Positions 1 through 11,309 of a stretch of 64,000 bases of DNA are shown one piece after another (the stretch's first letter is position 1; each line of letters opens with the position of its first letter). This stretch comes from Prochlorococcus sp. AG-355-K03 (GTDB lineage Bacteria; Cyanobacteriota; Cyanobacteriia; PCC-6307; Cyanobiaceae). The notes under the pieces are model-generated. The model was given only the letters and a program-made list of their open reading frames with translations, was not told the origin of the DNA and ran no database searches. The stretch covers positions 124,001 to 188,000 of the forward strand of contig QCDS01000001.1 of the NCBI GenBank assembly GCA_003278685.1, given 5' to 3'. The position numbers and the translations under genes are program-made.

Positions 1-2
1 GA

Positions 3-818
3 GTAGTAACTGACTTTAGTGAAATCACAAGTGCAAAACCTGAAAGATCACTAATAGTTTCAAAACATAGAGTTAAAGGCAGGAATAATCGTGGAGTTAT
101 CACTTGTCGTCATCGTGGAGGTGGTCACAAAAGGCAATACAGATTGGTCGACTTTAGAAGAGATAAAAGAAATATCAACGCTAAAGTTGCAGCTATACAC
201 TACGATCCTCATAGAAATGCAAGGTTGGCACTTTTATTTTACGAAGATGGAGAGAAAAGATATATTATCGCTCCAGCAGGAGTAAAAGTCGGACAAAATG
301 TCATTTCTGGAGAAAGTGTTCCAATTGAAGATGGAAATGCAATGCCGCTTTCTGTTATGCCATTAGGATCTAGTGTTCATTGTGTTGAGTTATACGCAGG
401 TAGGGGTGCTCAAATGGTTAGATCCGCAGGAGCTAGTGCTCAAGTTATGGCAAAAGAGGGAGATTATGTTGCTTTAAAACTCCCATCTACTGAGGTAAGA
501 CTTGTAAGAAAAGAATGCTACGCAACTCTTGGTGAAGTAGGTAATTCTGAAATAAGAAATACTAGCTTAGGTAAAGCAGGAAGAAGAAGATGGCTTGGAA
601 GAAGGCCTCAAGTAAGAGGTAGTGTAATGAACCCATGTGATCATCCACATGGAGGAGGAGAGGGAAAAGCACCAATTGGTAGAGCAGGCCCAGTTACTCC
701 ATGGGGTAAGCCAGCTCTTGGACTAAAGACACGTAAAAAGAACAAACCAAGTAATAAATTAGTTGTTCGCAGACGCCGTCGCGTTTCTAAGAGGAGTAGA
801 GGAGGAAGAGACTCTTGA
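3..818 (+). CDS. rplB: 50S ribosomal protein L2 (5'-truncated by window edge)
   Basis: Frame 3 is open from base 3 ([31 protein letters not shown]...); C-term [15 protein letters not shown]...KTRKKNK typical of L2. Confidence 0.97.
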
Positions 819-855
819 TTACTTCATTTATTATTTCAATTTCTATTACATAATC

Positions 856-1134
856 ATGGGACGTTCACTAAAAAAAGGACCTTTTATAGCAGATAGCCTG
901 CTCAAGAAGGTAGAAAAACAAAATACAGATAATGACAAGTCTGTTATCAAAACTTGGTCAAGATCCTCTACGATTTTACCTTTAATGATCGGTCACACAA
1001 TCGCTGTACATAATGGCAAGACTCACATTCCAGTATTTATTACTGAACAAATGATTGGTCATAAACTCGGAGAATTTGCTCCTACACGCACTTACCGAGG
1101 TCATATAAGAGATAAGAAAGGAGCAAAATCATGA
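856..1134 (+). CDS. rpsS: 30S ribosomal protein S19
   Basis: [16 protein letters not shown]...; ATG at 856, downstream of the ORF-track start. Confidence 0.97.
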
Positions 1135-1517
1135 CAAAAACACCTGAAACAACAAAAACAGCAATTGCTCATGGGAATTATGTTCGCGGATCAGCCTCTA
1201 AAGTGAGAAGAGTTTTGGATCAGATAAGGGGTAGATCTTACAGAGATGCATTGATTATGTTGGAATTTATGCCTTACAGATCTACAGACCCCATTACTAA
1301 AGTTCTAAGATCTGCTGTTGCTAATGCAGAACATAACCTTGGAATGGATCCATCTACCCTAGTTATTTCCTCTGCATGGGCTAATAGTGGTCCAGTAATG
1401 AAAAGGTATAGACCCAGAGCTCAAGGTCGAGCTTTTTCAATCAAAAAACAGACTTGCCACATCAGTATTTCTGTTGAATCTGCTCCTACTCAAACTAATG
1501 CGGAGGTACAAAACTAA
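1131..1517 (+). CDS. rplV: 50S ribosomal protein L22
   Basis: [30 protein letters not shown]; operon position. Confidence 0.97.
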
Positions 1518-2248
1518 TGGGACATAAAATACATCCTTCTGGACTAAGATTAGGAATTACACAAGAGCATCGCTCTAAATGGTTTGCTACTTCTAAAACA
1601 TATCCAATACTTCTCCAAGAGGATTTTAAAATTCGTACCTTCATACAAAAAAAATATGGAGCAGCAGGAATTAGCGATGTTTTAATAGCTAGAAAAGCTG
1701 ACCAACTGGAACTTGAATTAAAAACAGCAAGACCAGGAGTTATAGTTGGAAGACAAGGAAGTGGGATTGAAGAATTAAGATCTGGCATTCAAAAAACTAT
1801 AGGTGATAGAACAAGGCAAGTCAGAATAAACGTTGTAGAAGTTGAACGAGTAGATGCTGATGCTTTTTTACTTGCTGAATATATTGCGCAACAACTTGAA
1901 AAAAGAGTCGCCTTTAGAAGAACTATAAGGATGGCCTTACAAAGGGCTCAAAGGGCTGGAGTCTTAGGTCTTAAAATTCAAGTAGGGGGAAGGTTGAATG
2001 GGGCTGAAATAGCTAGAACTGAATGGACTAGAGAAGGTAGGGTTCCATTACATACATTGAGAGCTGATATTGACTATGCAACACGTGAAGCTAATACAAC
2101 TTACGGTGTTCTAGGCATTAAAGTTTGGGTTTTCAAAGGTGAAGTTCTCCCTAAAGAAGAACAAACTATCCCTGTGGGTGCGAGTCCTAAGAGGAAAGCT
2201 AGTAGAAGAACTCAGGAATTTGAGGATCGTTCAAATGAGAATTCATAG
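1517..2248 (+). CDS. rpsC: 30S ribosomal protein S3
   Basis: [26 protein letters not shown]-domain [11 protein letters not shown]. Confidence 0.98.
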   Translation: MGHKIHPSGLRLGITQEHRSKWFATSKTYPILLQEDFKIRTFIQKKYGAAGISDVLIARKADQLELELKTARPGVIVGRQGSGIEELRSGIQKTIGDRTRQVRINVVEVERVDADAFLLAEYIAQQLEKRVAFRRTIRMALQRAQRAGVLGLKIQVGGRLNGAEIARTEWTREGRVPLHTLRADIDYATREANTTYGVLGIKVWVFKGEVLPKEEQTIPVGASPKRKASRRTQEFEDRSNENS

Positions 2249-2259
2249 GAGGTATAAAA

Positions 2260-2742
2260 ATGCTTAGTCCAAAACGTACTAAATTCCGTAAACAACATAG
2301 AGGCAGAATGAGGGGTGTAGCCTCAAAAGGTAATACTATTGCATTCGGTCAATTTGCTCTCCAAGCTCAAGACTGTGGCTGGGTAACTGCACGTCAGATT
2401 GAAGCAAGCAGAAGAGCTATGACCAGATATATCAAACGTGGTGGTCAAATCTGGATAAGAATATTTCCTGATAAACCCGTAACCATGAGACCTGCCGAAA
2501 CAAGAATGGGTTCTGGTAAAGGTAACCCTGAGTTTTGGGTCGCAGTTGTAAAACCTGGAAGAATACTTTTTGAAATGGGTGGTGAGGATATCACCGAGGA
2601 AATTGCAAAGGAAGCTATGCGTCTGGCTCAATATAAACTTCCTGTAAAAACTAAATTTATCTCCATTGATAAAAATCTAGAAAATTCCTCCCAAGAAAAT
2701 AAAAAAAATAGTAAAAAATCTCAAGAGGAGGTTAAACAATGA
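2260..2742 (+). CDS. rplP: 50S ribosomal protein L16
   Basis: [19 protein letters not shown]. Confidence 0.98.
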   Translation: MLSPKRTKFRKQHRGRMRGVASKGNTIAFGQFALQAQDCGWVTARQIEASRRAMTRYIKRGGQIWIRIFPDKPVTMRPAETRMGSGKGNPEFWVAVVKPGRILFEMGGEDITEEIAKEAMRLAQYKLPVKTKFISIDKNLENSSQENKKNSKKSQEEVKQ

Positions 2743-2957
2743 AAAACTCAGAGTCACTTAAGGAATTTAAAAAATTAAATTCTGAACAAATAACTGAAAA
2801 GATTGACCAATTACGAAAAGATCTTTTTGACTTGAGATTCAAGCAAGCTACAAGACAGCTCAATGAAACTCATAAATTTAAAATTATCAAGAAACAAGTT
2901 GCGCAATTACTCACTCTCAGTAAGAGTCAATCTGCTTCTAAAACAACTTCTGATTAA
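2739..2957 (+). CDS. rpmC: 50S ribosomal protein L29
   Basis: [17 protein letters not shown]; between rplP and rpsQ. Confidence 0.95.
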   Translation: MKNSESLKEFKKLNSEQITEKIDQLRKDLFDLRFKQATRQLNETHKFKIIKKQVAQLLTLSKSQSASKTTSD

Positions 2958-2966
2958 TTATTAGTT

Positions 2967-3233
2967 ATGGCACTTAAAGAAAGAATTGGTACTGTTGTCA
3001 GCGACAAAATGGACAAAACAGTTGTTGTTGCTGTTATTAACAGATATCCACATCCCACTTATAAAAAAATTGTAAGTAGAACTACGCGATATAAGGCGCA
3101 TGATCCAGAAAATACATGCGTTTTAGGTGATCGAGTTAAAATTAGAGAAACTAGACCGCTCAGTGCCCATAAAAGATGGGCAATAGAAGAGATTCTCAAT
3201 AAAACAAGTCAGGCTAAGGAGGTTAAAAAATGA
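2967..3233 (+). CDS. rpsQ: 30S ribosomal protein S17
   Basis: [19 protein letters not shown]...RYKAHDPEN. Confidence 0.97.
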   Translation: MALKERIGTVVSDKMDKTVVVAVINRYPHPTYKKIVSRTTRYKAHDPENTCVLGDRVKIRETRPLSAHKRWAIEEILNKTSQAKEVKK

Positions 3234-3595
3234 TTCAACAAGAAACTTATTTAACAGTTGCCGATAATAGCGGAGCAAAAAGACTCCAATGTATTAGGGT
3301 TTTAGGTTCTAATAGAAGGTATGCACATGTCGGGGATGTAATCGTAGCAACTGTAAAAGATGCTCTTCCTAACATGGGAGTTAAGAAATCTGAAGTTGTT
3401 AAAGCTGTTATCGTCAGAACTAAAGCAACATTAAGAAGAAATACTGGTAATTCAATCAGATTTGATGACAATGCGGCAGTATTGATTAATGAAGATAAGA
3501 ATCCAAAAGGTACTAGAGTCTTTGGTCCTGTAGCTAGAGAACTGCGGGATAAAAGTTATACAAAGATTGTTTCTCTTGCTCCGGAGGTGATTTAA
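3230..3595 (+). CDS. rplN: 50S ribosomal protein L14
   Basis: [26 protein letters not shown]. Confidence 0.98.
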   Translation: MIQQETYLTVADNSGAKRLQCIRVLGSNRRYAHVGDVIVATVKDALPNMGVKKSEVVKAVIVRTKATLRRNTGNSIRFDDNAAVLINEDKNPKGTRVFGPVARELRDKSYTKIVSLAPEVI

Positions 3596-3952
3596 ATGTT
3601 GGATTCATTAAAGCAAAAGAAAAATTTCCAGAGAATAAAAATGAGAATCAAAACTGGAGATTTGGTAAAAGTAATTAATGGCAAGGATAAAGGGAAAACT
3701 GGTGAGGTTCTAAAAACTATACCTCTTGAAAATAGAGTAGTTGTAAAGGGAATTAACCTTAGGACTAAACATGTAAAACCAACTCAGGAAGGAGAAACTG
3801 GAAGAATACTTACAGAAGAAGCATCTTTACATGCATCAAATGTAATGTTCTTTTCAAAGGATAAAAATCTTACAAGTAAGATTGAATACTTTATTGATAA
3901 AGAGGGGGTTAAGAAAAGAAGATTGAAGAAAACTGGTGAAGTAATTGATTAA
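3596..3952 (+). CDS. rplX: 50S ribosomal protein L24
   Basis: [25 protein letters not shown] motif; start could be an internal ATG. Confidence 0.95.
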   Translation: MLDSLKQKKNFQRIKMRIKTGDLVKVINGKDKGKTGEVLKTIPLENRVVVKGINLRTKHVKPTQEGETGRILTEEASLHASNVMFFSKDKNLTSKIEYFIDKEGVKKRRLKKTGEVID

Positions 3953-4026
3953 TTTTTCATCAGAAACCAGATTTCAACTTTTTCTAATTTATCAATTCTG
4001 ACAAAGACCAGAATTAACAAAAAATT

Positions 4027-4566
4027 ATGACTCTAAAAAATCGCTACAAAGAATCAATAAGACCAAAACTTTTAAAGGACCTTGGTCTTAAAAATATTCA
4101 TCAAGTACCTAAAGTTGTCAAAGTCAACGTTAACAGAGGTCTTGGTGAAGCAGCTTCAAATTCGAAAGCTCTAGAAGCCTCTTTAAACGAAATGGCAACA
4201 ATTACAGGACAAAAGGCCCTTGTAACCAGGGCTAAAAAAGCTATCGCGGGTTTTAAAATTCGGGAGGGCATGCCGATTGGTTGTACAGTTACTTTGAGAG
4301 GAGACAGGATGTATTCGTTTTTGGAGAGATTTATAAATTTAGCTTTACCAAGAATAAGAGACTTCAGAGGAGTTAATCCTAAAAGTTTCGATGGGAGAGG
4401 GAATTATACCGTTGGAGTGAAAGAGCAATTGATTTTTCCTGAAATCTCTTTTGATAAAATAGATTCAATAAGAGGTATGGATATAACTATTGTAACTAGT
4501 GCAAAATCAGATCAAGAAGGTAAAGCTCTTTTGCAGGAGTTAGGAATGCCTTTTAGTAAGAATTAA
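4027..4566 (+). CDS. rplE: 50S ribosomal protein L5
   Basis: [19 protein letters not shown]...[21 protein letters not shown]. Confidence 0.98.
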   Translation: MTLKNRYKESIRPKLLKDLGLKNIHQVPKVVKVNVNRGLGEAASNSKALEASLNEMATITGQKALVTRAKKAIAGFKIREGMPIGCTVTLRGDRMYSFLERFINLALPRIRDFRGVNPKSFDGRGNYTVGVKEQLIFPEISFDKIDSIRGMDITIVTSAKSDQEGKALLQELGMPFSKN

Positions 4567-4575
4567 ATTAAAACT

Positions 4576-4977
4576 ATGTCAAATCACGATCCTATTTCAG
4601 ATATGCTTACTCGAATAAGAAATGCGAGTCAAAAAAAGCATACAACCACAACAATCCCAGGTTCAAAAATGTCCTTAAGTATCGCCAAAGTGCTTCAAAA
4701 AGAGGGATTCATCTCTGATATTAATGAGGAAGGTGAAGGTTATAAATCACAAATAATACTCGGTCTCAAATATAGTGGTAAAAACAAATTTCCTACTATC
4801 CGATCTATGCAAAGAGTTAGTAAACCTGGTTTGAGAATATATAAAAATACTAGAGGTTTACCAAAAGTTCTTGGAGGTCTTGGAGTTGCCATAATTTCAA
4901 CTTCTAAAGGCGTTATGAGTGATCGCGATGCTAGAAAGCAAGGCATTGGCGGCGAAGTCCTCTGCTATGTTTATTAA
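4576..4977 (+). CDS. rpsH: 30S ribosomal protein S8
   Basis: [17 protein letters not shown]...[11 protein letters not shown]. Confidence 0.98.
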   Translation: MSNHDPISDMLTRIRNASQKKHTTTTIPGSKMSLSIAKVLQKEGFISDINEEGEGYKSQIILGLKYSGKNKFPTIRSMQRVSKPGLRIYKNTRGLPKVLGGLGVAIISTSKGVMSDRDARKQGIGGEVLCYVY

Positions 4978-4989
4978 GGAGAATTAATC

Positions 4990-5529
4990 ATGTCAAGAAT
5001 CGGAAAAACACCAGTACTTATTCCAGAGAAAGTTACAGTTGATTTTGATGGATTAACAGTTACAGTGAAAGGCCCAAAGGGTGAGTTAAAACGTCTCATG
5101 CCTGATGGAGTTAGTTTTAATAAAAAAGATAATACTGTTGTCGTAAGTCCTACTACCACCAAAATATATTCAAGGCAGAGACATGGTTTATGTAGAGCAT
5201 TAATTGCAAATATGGTTGAAGGGGTTACTCAAGGTTTTTCAAAAAAACTTGAAATTGTTGGCGTTGGATCAAGAGCACAAGTAAAAGGTAAAAATCTAGT
5301 TGTAAGTGCAGGATATAGTCATCCTGTAGAAATGATCCCCCCTGATGGTATAACATACAAAGTTGAGAGTAATACAAACGTTACCGTATCTGGAATTGAT
5401 AAGGAAATTGTTGGCAATGAAGCAGCAAAAATCAGATCAATTAGACCTCCAGAGCCATACAAAGGAAAAGGAATTAAATACCATGATGAGAGAATTCTCA
5501 GAAAAGCTGGTAAATCTGGCAAAAAATAA
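4990..5529 (+). CDS. rplF: 50S ribosomal protein L6
   Basis: [15 protein letters not shown]...[11 protein letters not shown]. Confidence 0.98.
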   Translation: MSRIGKTPVLIPEKVTVDFDGLTVTVKGPKGELKRLMPDGVSFNKKDNTVVVSPTTTKIYSRQRHGLCRALIANMVEGVTQGFSKKLEIVGVGSRAQVKGKNLVVSAGYSHPVEMIPPDGITYKVESNTNVTVSGIDKEIVGNEAAKIRSIRPPEPYKGKGIKYHDERILRKAGKSGKK

Positions 5530-5544
5530 TTCGAATTAAAAAAA

Positions 5545-5913
5545 ATGACCAAACTTTCCAGGAAATTACAAACCCAAAAAAGACATAGAAGATTAAGGAG
5601 ATTCTTAATTGGAGATGCAACGCGTCCAAGATTATCTGTTTTTCGCTCTAATAACCATATTTATGCCCAGGTCATAGATGATAGCGCTCAAACGACTATT
5701 TGCTCCGCTTCAACTGTTGATAAGGAATTGAGAGAAAAATCTGAGAAATTATCTGCTGATTGTAATTCTTCTTCTATTGTTGGAAAATTATTAGCAAAAA
5801 GAGCGATAAAAAAAGGTATTAAGCAAGTAATTTTTGATCGTGGAGGTAACTTATATCACGGTAGAGTAAAGGCACTTGCAGACGCTGCTCGTGAAGCTGG
5901 CCTAGAATTCTAA
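5545..5913 (+). CDS. rplR: 50S ribosomal protein L18
   Basis: [20 protein letters not shown]...[26 protein letters not shown]. Confidence 0.97.
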   Translation: MTKLSRKLQTQKRHRRLRRFLIGDATRPRLSVFRSNNHIYAQVIDDSAQTTICSASTVDKELREKSEKLSADCNSSSIVGKLLAKRAIKKGIKQVIFDRGGNLYHGRVKALADAAREAGLEF

Positions 5914-5928
5914 CTATTAATTTTTATT

Positions 5929-6549
5929 ATGACTGACACTCCAACAAAACAAGAAATTCAATCCAAGAACGATAACGTTCCTGGAGCTATGCCCGTAGAA
6001 CAAAAAAAGAATAATCGTAATGATCGAAAAAGAAATAGAAGAGGTGATTCAAAAAATCTTGAGAGAGATTCTGATTGGCAAGAAAGAGTTGTTCAAATTC
6101 GACGTGTTTCTAAGACTGTTAAAGGTGGAAAAAAAATGAGTTTTAGAGCAATAGTTGTTGTAGGTAATGAGAAAGGTCAAGTTGGAGTTGGAGTTGGTAA
6201 AGCAGGGGATGTCATTGGTGCTGTGAGAAAGGGAGTTTCAGATGGTAAAAAGAATCTTGTTAGGGTTCCCTTAACCCCAAATAATTCAATACCGACTTTA
6301 TCTAAAGGTCGAGATGGTGCTGCTAATGTACTAATTAGACCAGCTGCCCCAGGTACAGGTGTAATTGCTGGCGGTTCAATAAGAACAGTTTTAGAATTAG
6401 CTGGCATAAAAAATGTCTTAGCGAAAAGACTGGGGAGCAAAACACCTTTGAATAATGCAAGAGCTGCTATGGTAGCTCTTTCTCAATTAAGAACACACAA
6501 ATCTGCCTCAAGGGAGAGAGGCATCTCACTTGAACAGCTCTATTCTTAA
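5929..6549 (+). CDS. rpsE: 30S ribosomal protein S5
   Basis: [35 protein letters not shown]. Confidence 0.98.
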   Translation: MTDTPTKQEIQSKNDNVPGAMPVEQKKNNRNDRKRNRRGDSKNLERDSDWQERVVQIRRVSKTVKGGKKMSFRAIVVVGNEKGQVGVGVGKAGDVIGAVRKGVSDGKKNLVRVPLTPNNSIPTLSKGRDGAANVLIRPAAPGTGVIAGGSIRTVLELAGIKNVLAKRLGSKTPLNNARAAMVALSQLRTHKSASRERGISLEQLYS

Positions 6550-6553
6550 AATT

Positions 6554-7012
6554 ATGACTACAACATTAAATACACTTAAATCAAACTCTGGCTCGAGAAA
6601 GAAAAAACTAAGAAAGGGTAGAGGAATTGCAGCTGGTCAGGGTGCATCATGTGGTTTTGGAATGAGAGGACAAAAGTCACGTTCTGGAAGACCTACACGT
6701 CCAGGTTTTGAAGGTGGCCAAATGCCTCTATATAGAAGAGTTCCAAAATTAAAGCACTTTGAAATAATTAATCAAAAGAACTTTTCGGTAATTAATTTAG
6801 AAAAATTAAATGATTTTAAAGATAACGATACAGTTGACCTTGACTCATTAGTTAAGAAGGGATTAATCTTTAAACCTAAATTTCCTTTGAAAATTCTTGG
6901 TAATGGAAAAATTAATGTAAAGCTAAAAGTCCAAGCTCATGCATTTACAAAAGTTGCAAAACAAAAAATTGAGGACGCAGGTGGATCCTGCGAGCTTATA
7001 AATAATAAATAA
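6554..7012 (+). CDS. rplO: 50S ribosomal protein L15
   Basis: [32 protein letters not shown] at 6554 gives the normal L15 N-terminus. Confidence 0.96.
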   Translation: MTTTLNTLKSNSGSRKKKLRKGRGIAAGQGASCGFGMRGQKSRSGRPTRPGFEGGQMPLYRRVPKLKHFEIINQKNFSVINLEKLNDFKDNDTVDLDSLVKKGLIFKPKFPLKILGNGKINVKLKVQAHAFTKVAKQKIEDAGGSCELINNK

Positions 7013-7041
7013 ATTTACTAAAAATTTAGGTAAGCTTCAAA

Positions 7042-8361
7042 ATGTTTGTCAACAAAAGTAGAAATCCTAGCGCTTCTGAGATACTTTCCCAATTATTTTT
7101 AAATAAAGAGTTAAGGAGTAGAGTTTTAACTACTTTAGGTCTTCTCCTTTTAGTAAGACTTGGTATATATATCCCTATGCCTGGTATTGATAGGGTCGCT
7201 TTTAAAAGTTTTATAGATCAAGGGGGGCAATTAATAGGTTTTTTAGATATTTTTACTGGAGGAGGAATTTCAACTTTAGGAATATTCGCATTAGGTATAC
7301 TTCCCTTTATTAACGCATCAATTATTATTCAGCTTCTCACAGCTTCATTGCCTGTGCTTGAAGATTTACAAAAAAATGAAGGAGAAGCGGGAAGAAGAAA
7401 AATTGCTCAAATAACTAGATATGTTTCATTAGGATGGGGGTTTTTGCAAAGTATAATTTTTTCCTTAATTCTCAGACAATATGCTATTCAGGGTATAAGT
7501 GAGACTACATTTGTCTTACAAACCTCAATTGCCTTAGTTACTGGCTCAATGTTAGTTATGTGGTTTAGTGAAATTATTACGGAGAAAGGGATAGGTCAAG
7601 GAGCTTCACTGGTAATTTTTTTGAATATTGTTTCGACTTTACCTAAGGCTCTAAGTTCAACTATTGAAAAAGCGCAAACTGGTGATAGAGGAGATGTTTT
7701 AGGGATAGCAGTTTTACTTGGGGTATTTTTGCTGACAATTGTTGGGATCATTTTTGTGCAAGAGGGAGCAAGACGCATTCCTATTGTTAGTGCAAAAAGG
7801 CAGATAGGAAACTCAACACTACTTCCTACAAGGCAAAGTTATTTACCTTTAAAATTAAATGCAGGAGGAGTCATGCCTATCATATTCGCATCTGCTTTAA
7901 TCTTTTTACCTATAACTATTGCAAATGTTACGGGCAATCCAGTCTTAATTAAGCTAGCAAGTAGTTTAAATCCTGGTTCTTCTAATCCATGGCCATATGC
8001 TCTGACATTTTTCTCCTTGATTTTGGGATTCTCCTATTTTTATGCATCTCTTACTATCAATCCAATTGATGTAGCTTCAAATTTAAAGAAAGGAGGAGTA
8101 GCGATACCAGGAGTAAGACCAGGAACTAATACAGCAAACTACCTATCAGGCATACAAAATAGGTTGACATTATTGGGAGGATTATTTCTGGGTTCAGTCG
8201 CTATAATTCCCGCTGCAGTAGAAAGAGCTACAAATGTTCAAACCTTTCAAGGTTTAGGAGCAACTTCGTTACTTATTCTTGTGGGTGTTGCTATAGATAC
8301 TGCTAAGCAAATTCAAACTTATGTTATTTCACAAAGGTATGAGGGACTAATTAATAATTAA
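7042..8361 (+). CDS. secY: Preprotein translocase subunit SecY
   Basis: 439 aa multi-TM protein; [28 protein letters not shown]. Confidence 0.97.
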   Translation: MFVNKSRNPSASEILSQLFLNKELRSRVLTTLGLLLLVRLGIYIPMPGIDRVAFKSFIDQGGQLIGFLDIFTGGGISTLGIFALGILPFINASIIIQLLTASLPVLEDLQKNEGEAGRRKIAQITRYVSLGWGFLQSIIFSLILRQYAIQGISETTFVLQTSIALVTGSMLVMWFSEIITEKGIGQGASLVIFLNIVSTLPKALSSTIEKAQTGDRGDVLGIAVLLGVFLLTIVGIIFVQEGARRIPIVSAKRQIGNSTLLPTRQSYLPLKLNAGGVMPIIFASALIFLPITIANVTGNPVLIKLASSLNPGSSNPWPYALTFFSLILGFSYFYASLTINPIDVASNLKKGGVAIPGVRPGTNTANYLSGIQNRLTLLGGLFLGSVAIIPAAVERATNVQTFQGLGATSLLILVGVAIDTAKQIQTYVISQRYEGLINN

Positions 8362-8909
8362 TGAAGAAACATTTACTATTTTTAGGAGCCCCTGGAGCAG
8401 GGAAAGGGACTCAAGCTGAATTGCTAAGTCAAACTAATTCTTACTTGCACCTTTCTACTGGTGAGTTATTAAGAAAAGAAATCGAAATGAATACTACCCT
8501 TGGTAACCAGGTAAAAGATATTATGAATCGAGGGGAACTTGTTAGTGATGAACTCGTACTGAAGATAGTAAGGCAAAATTTAGTCCAGGATAATAAAGGT
8601 TGGATTCTAGATGGTTACCCAAGAAATTTATCTCAAGCAAATTCATTGAATGAAGTCTTAAATGAAATAAATCAACCTTTGGAATTAGTTTTTTACTTAG
8701 ATATTCCAGAAGAAGTACTAATTAAGCGCTTGCTTTTAAGAGGGAGAAAAGATGATACGGAAGAGACAATTAGAACAAGAGTTGACATTTATAAAAAAAC
8801 TACAGAACCACTGATTCAATATTTTAAAGATCTCTCATTGTTAGAGTATATTGATGCTGATAGAGATTTAAAAACCGTTTCCTCTGATATCAAACAAAAA
8901 ATGGCTTGA
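8361..8909 (+). CDS. adk: Adenylate kinase
   Basis: [19 protein letters not shown]-loop; WILDGYPRN. Confidence 0.97.
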   Translation: MKKHLLFLGAPGAGKGTQAELLSQTNSYLHLSTGELLRKEIEMNTTLGNQVKDIMNRGELVSDELVLKIVRQNLVQDNKGWILDGYPRNLSQANSLNEVLNEINQPLELVFYLDIPEEVLIKRLLLRGRKDDTEETIRTRVDIYKKTTEPLIQYFKDLSLLEYIDADRDLKTVSSDIKQKMA

Positions 8910-8954
8910 TGATGATGTAGAATATAGTATTAACGTTTTAATTGTTAAACCCCT

Positions 8955-9071
8955 ATGAAGGTCAGATCTTCAGTCAAAAAAATTAGTCCTGACGATCAGA
9001 TCGTGAGGAGAAGAGGTAAAATCTATGTTATTAACAAGAAAAGACCTCGCAATAAACAGCGTCAGGGTTAA
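8955..9071 (+). CDS. rpmJ: 50S ribosomal protein L36 (38 aa, zinc-ligand-free variant); absent from ORF track
   Basis: Manual translation [38 protein letters not shown]; located between adk and rpsM. Confidence 0.95.
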   Translation: MKVRSSVKKISPDDQIVRRRGKIYVINKKRPRNKQRQG

Positions 9072-9112
9072 ATTTCAACCCTTTAATTCAAACTTTTACT
9101 TATTCAAAACAC

Positions 9113-9478
9113 GTGGCCAGGATTGCAGGAATTGACATACCTCGCGAAAAGCGAGTTGAAATTGCACTTACATACGTCTATGGAATTGGTTTGACTAGAT
9201 CAAAACTAATTCTTTCTAATACGGGTGTAAACCCTGATACTCGTGTCAAAGACCTTTCAGATTCTGATGTTCAAAAACTCAGAGGTGCTACAGAAGAATT
9301 TACTTTAGAAGGGGATTTGAGAAGAAAAGAGGGAATGGCTTTAAAACGTCTACAAGATATAGGATGTGTAAGAGGAAGAAGACATAGAATGAGTCTTCCA
9401 GTAAGAGGTCAAAGGACTAGAACCAATGCAAGAACAAGAAGGGGTTCGAGGAAAACAGTTGCTGGAAGAAAAAAATAA
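9113..9478 (+). CDS. rpsM: 30S ribosomal protein S13 (GTG start)
   Basis: [25 protein letters not shown]...[14 protein letters not shown]. Confidence 0.98.
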   Translation: MARIAGIDIPREKRVEIALTYVYGIGLTRSKLILSNTGVNPDTRVKDLSDSDVQKLRGATEEFTLEGDLRRKEGMALKRLQDIGCVRGRRHRMSLPVRGQRTRTNARTRRGSRKTVAGRKK

Positions 9479-9522
9479 TTAACTAATTCTATTAACAAAT
9501 TTAAGCATTAAATTAAAACATC

Positions 9523-9915
9523 ATGGCACCTACAGCAAAAAAAACAGGTTCAAAGAAATCCAAACGTAATGTACCTAATGGTGTGGTACATATTCAAAGC
9601 ACATTTAATAATACTCTTGTCTCAATTACTGACACTTCTGGTCAAGTAATTTCTTGGTCTTCTGCAGGCGCAAGTGGATTCAAAGGTGCTAGGAAAGGTA
9701 CGCCATTCGCTGCTCAAACAGCTGCGGAAGCAGCAGCCAGAAGAGCACTCGATCAGGGTATGAGACAAATAGAAGTATTAGTTAGAGGTCCTGGCGCAGG
9801 TAGGGAAACGGCCATAAGAGCTTTACAAGTGGCCGGATTAGAAATAACTCTAATAAGAGATGTAACTCCATTACCTCATAATGGATGTAGAAGACCTAAA
9901 CGGAGACGCGTTTAG
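9523..9915 (+). CDS. rpsK: 30S ribosomal protein S11
   Basis: [21 protein letters not shown]...[13 protein letters not shown]. Confidence 0.98.
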   Translation: MAPTAKKTGSKKSKRNVPNGVVHIQSTFNNTLVSITDTSGQVISWSSAGASGFKGARKGTPFAAQTAAEAAARRALDQGMRQIEVLVRGPGAGRETAIRALQVAGLEITLIRDVTPLPHNGCRRPKRRRV

Positions 9916-9969
9916 ATCTTAACCATTCTCAACCCCCCCCAATAAAAACTCTTAACCTCATTATTTTCC

Positions 9970-10908
9970 GTGTTGCAATACCAGATTGACAGAATCGACC
10001 ATCAAATAGCAGATGATCGCTCCCAAACAGGAACTTTTTTAATTGGCCCTCTAGAGAGGGGACAAGCTACAACTTTGGGTAATTCTCTAAGAAGAGTCCT
10101 TATGGGAGGACTTGAAGGGAGTGCAGTAACTGCAGTAAGAATAGCAGGAATTAATCATGAATATGCCACTATACCTGGAGTTAGAGAAGACGTTTTAGAT
10201 ATTCTTCTGAATTGCAAGCAACTATCAATAAATAGTTCTAATCCAGAGCTTGAAATTGGCAGGTTAGTAGCTAGCGGTCCAATGGAGGTGAAGGCAAATG
10301 ATATTCAATTCTCCTCTCAAGTGGAAATTGTTGATGGTGAAAAACCGATCGCAACTATTCAAGAAGGTCATAACTTAGAGTTGGAAATCCATGTTGAAAG
10401 AGGTGTTGGATATAGACCAGTAGACCGTAAGAGTGAAGAAACAACTGCTATTGATTTACTTCAAATAGATGCTGTATTTATGCCAGTTAAGAGAGTCAAT
10501 TTTACGATTGATGAAACTGCTGTAGCAGAAGGCGGAACAGGAAGAGAAAGATTAAAAATGGAAGTAGTAACAGATGGCTCAACAAGTCCTGACGACGCTA
10601 TTGCTGAAGCTGCAAATCAGTTAATAGAACTCTTTCAACCTCTTGCTACTGTCACAATGGTTGAGGAAATTCCTGAAGAACCTGAACCATCTCCTGAAGC
10701 TCAAATTCCTCTTGAGGAACTAAACTTGTCCGTTAGAGCATATAATTGTTTGAAAAGGGCTCAAGTTAACTCAGTTTCAGATTTAATGGGTTTCAGCTAT
10801 GAAGATCTTCTTGAGATTAAGAACTTTGGCTCCAAATCTGCAGATGAGGTTATTGAGGCTCTTGAACGCATCGGCATTTCTATTCCACAAAGTAGAACAT
10901 CTGTTTAA
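9970..10908 (+). CDS. rpoA: RNA polymerase subunit alpha (GTG start)
   Basis: [29 protein letters not shown]-term [20 protein letters not shown] alpha-CTD. Confidence 0.98.
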   Translation: MLQYQIDRIDHQIADDRSQTGTFLIGPLERGQATTLGNSLRRVLMGGLEGSAVTAVRIAGINHEYATIPGVREDVLDILLNCKQLSINSSNPELEIGRLVASGPMEVKANDIQFSSQVEIVDGEKPIATIQEGHNLELEIHVERGVGYRPVDRKSEETTAIDLLQIDAVFMPVKRVNFTIDETAVAEGGTGRERLKMEVVTDGSTSPDDAIAEAANQLIELFQPLATVTMVEEIPEEPEPSPEAQIPLEELNLSVRAYNCLKRAQVNSVSDLMGFSYEDLLEIKNFGSKSADEVIEALERIGISIPQSRTSV

Positions 10909-10922
10909 CAATTTTTAAGATT

Positions 10923-11273
10923 ATGAGACACCAACTTAGAATTCCATTATTAAGTAAACCTGCTGACCAGAGGAAAGCCCTTTTAAGAGGTTTAACCACC
11001 CAATTAATTAGGGAAGGTAGAGTAACGACAACAAAAGCAAGAGCAAAAGCTTTAAGAAATGAAGCTGAAAAAATGATTTCACTAGCTAAAGAAGGAAGTT
11101 TGGCATCTAGGAGAAGGGCTATCGGATATATCTATGATAAGAATTTAGTTCATTCATTATTTGAAAAAGCAAAGGAAAGATATGGAGACAGAAAAGGTGG
11201 TTATACACGAATAGTAAGAACCGTATCAAGAAAAGGGGATAACGCTCAAATGGCTATAATCGAGCTTGTTTAA
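10923..11273 (+). CDS. rplQ: 50S ribosomal protein L17
   Basis: [36 protein letters not shown]. Confidence 0.97.
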   Translation: MRHQLRIPLLSKPADQRKALLRGLTTQLIREGRVTTTKARAKALRNEAEKMISLAKEGSLASRRRAIGYIYDKNLVHSLFEKAKERYGDRKGGYTRIVRTVSRKGDNAQMAIIELV

Positions 11274-11309
11274 GTTAGTTAATAAAGAGGATTTACTAGA
11301 TAATAACTT

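Noticed and set aside
91-285. 64-aa plus-strand ORF at the window start
   Set aside because: Out of frame with, and overlapped by, the rplB reading frame, which is open from base 3.
763-855. N-terminal extension [20 protein letters not shown]... of the S19 ORF
   Set aside because: Overlaps the end of rplB and non-coding sequence; the conserved S19 start is ATG 856.
1495-1788. Minus-strand ORFs inside ribosomal genes (e.g. 1495-1788, 2323-2631, 3247-3471, 4740-4946, 6177-6440)
   Set aside because: Antisense to clearly conserved genes; no recognisable domain; expected spurious ORFs.
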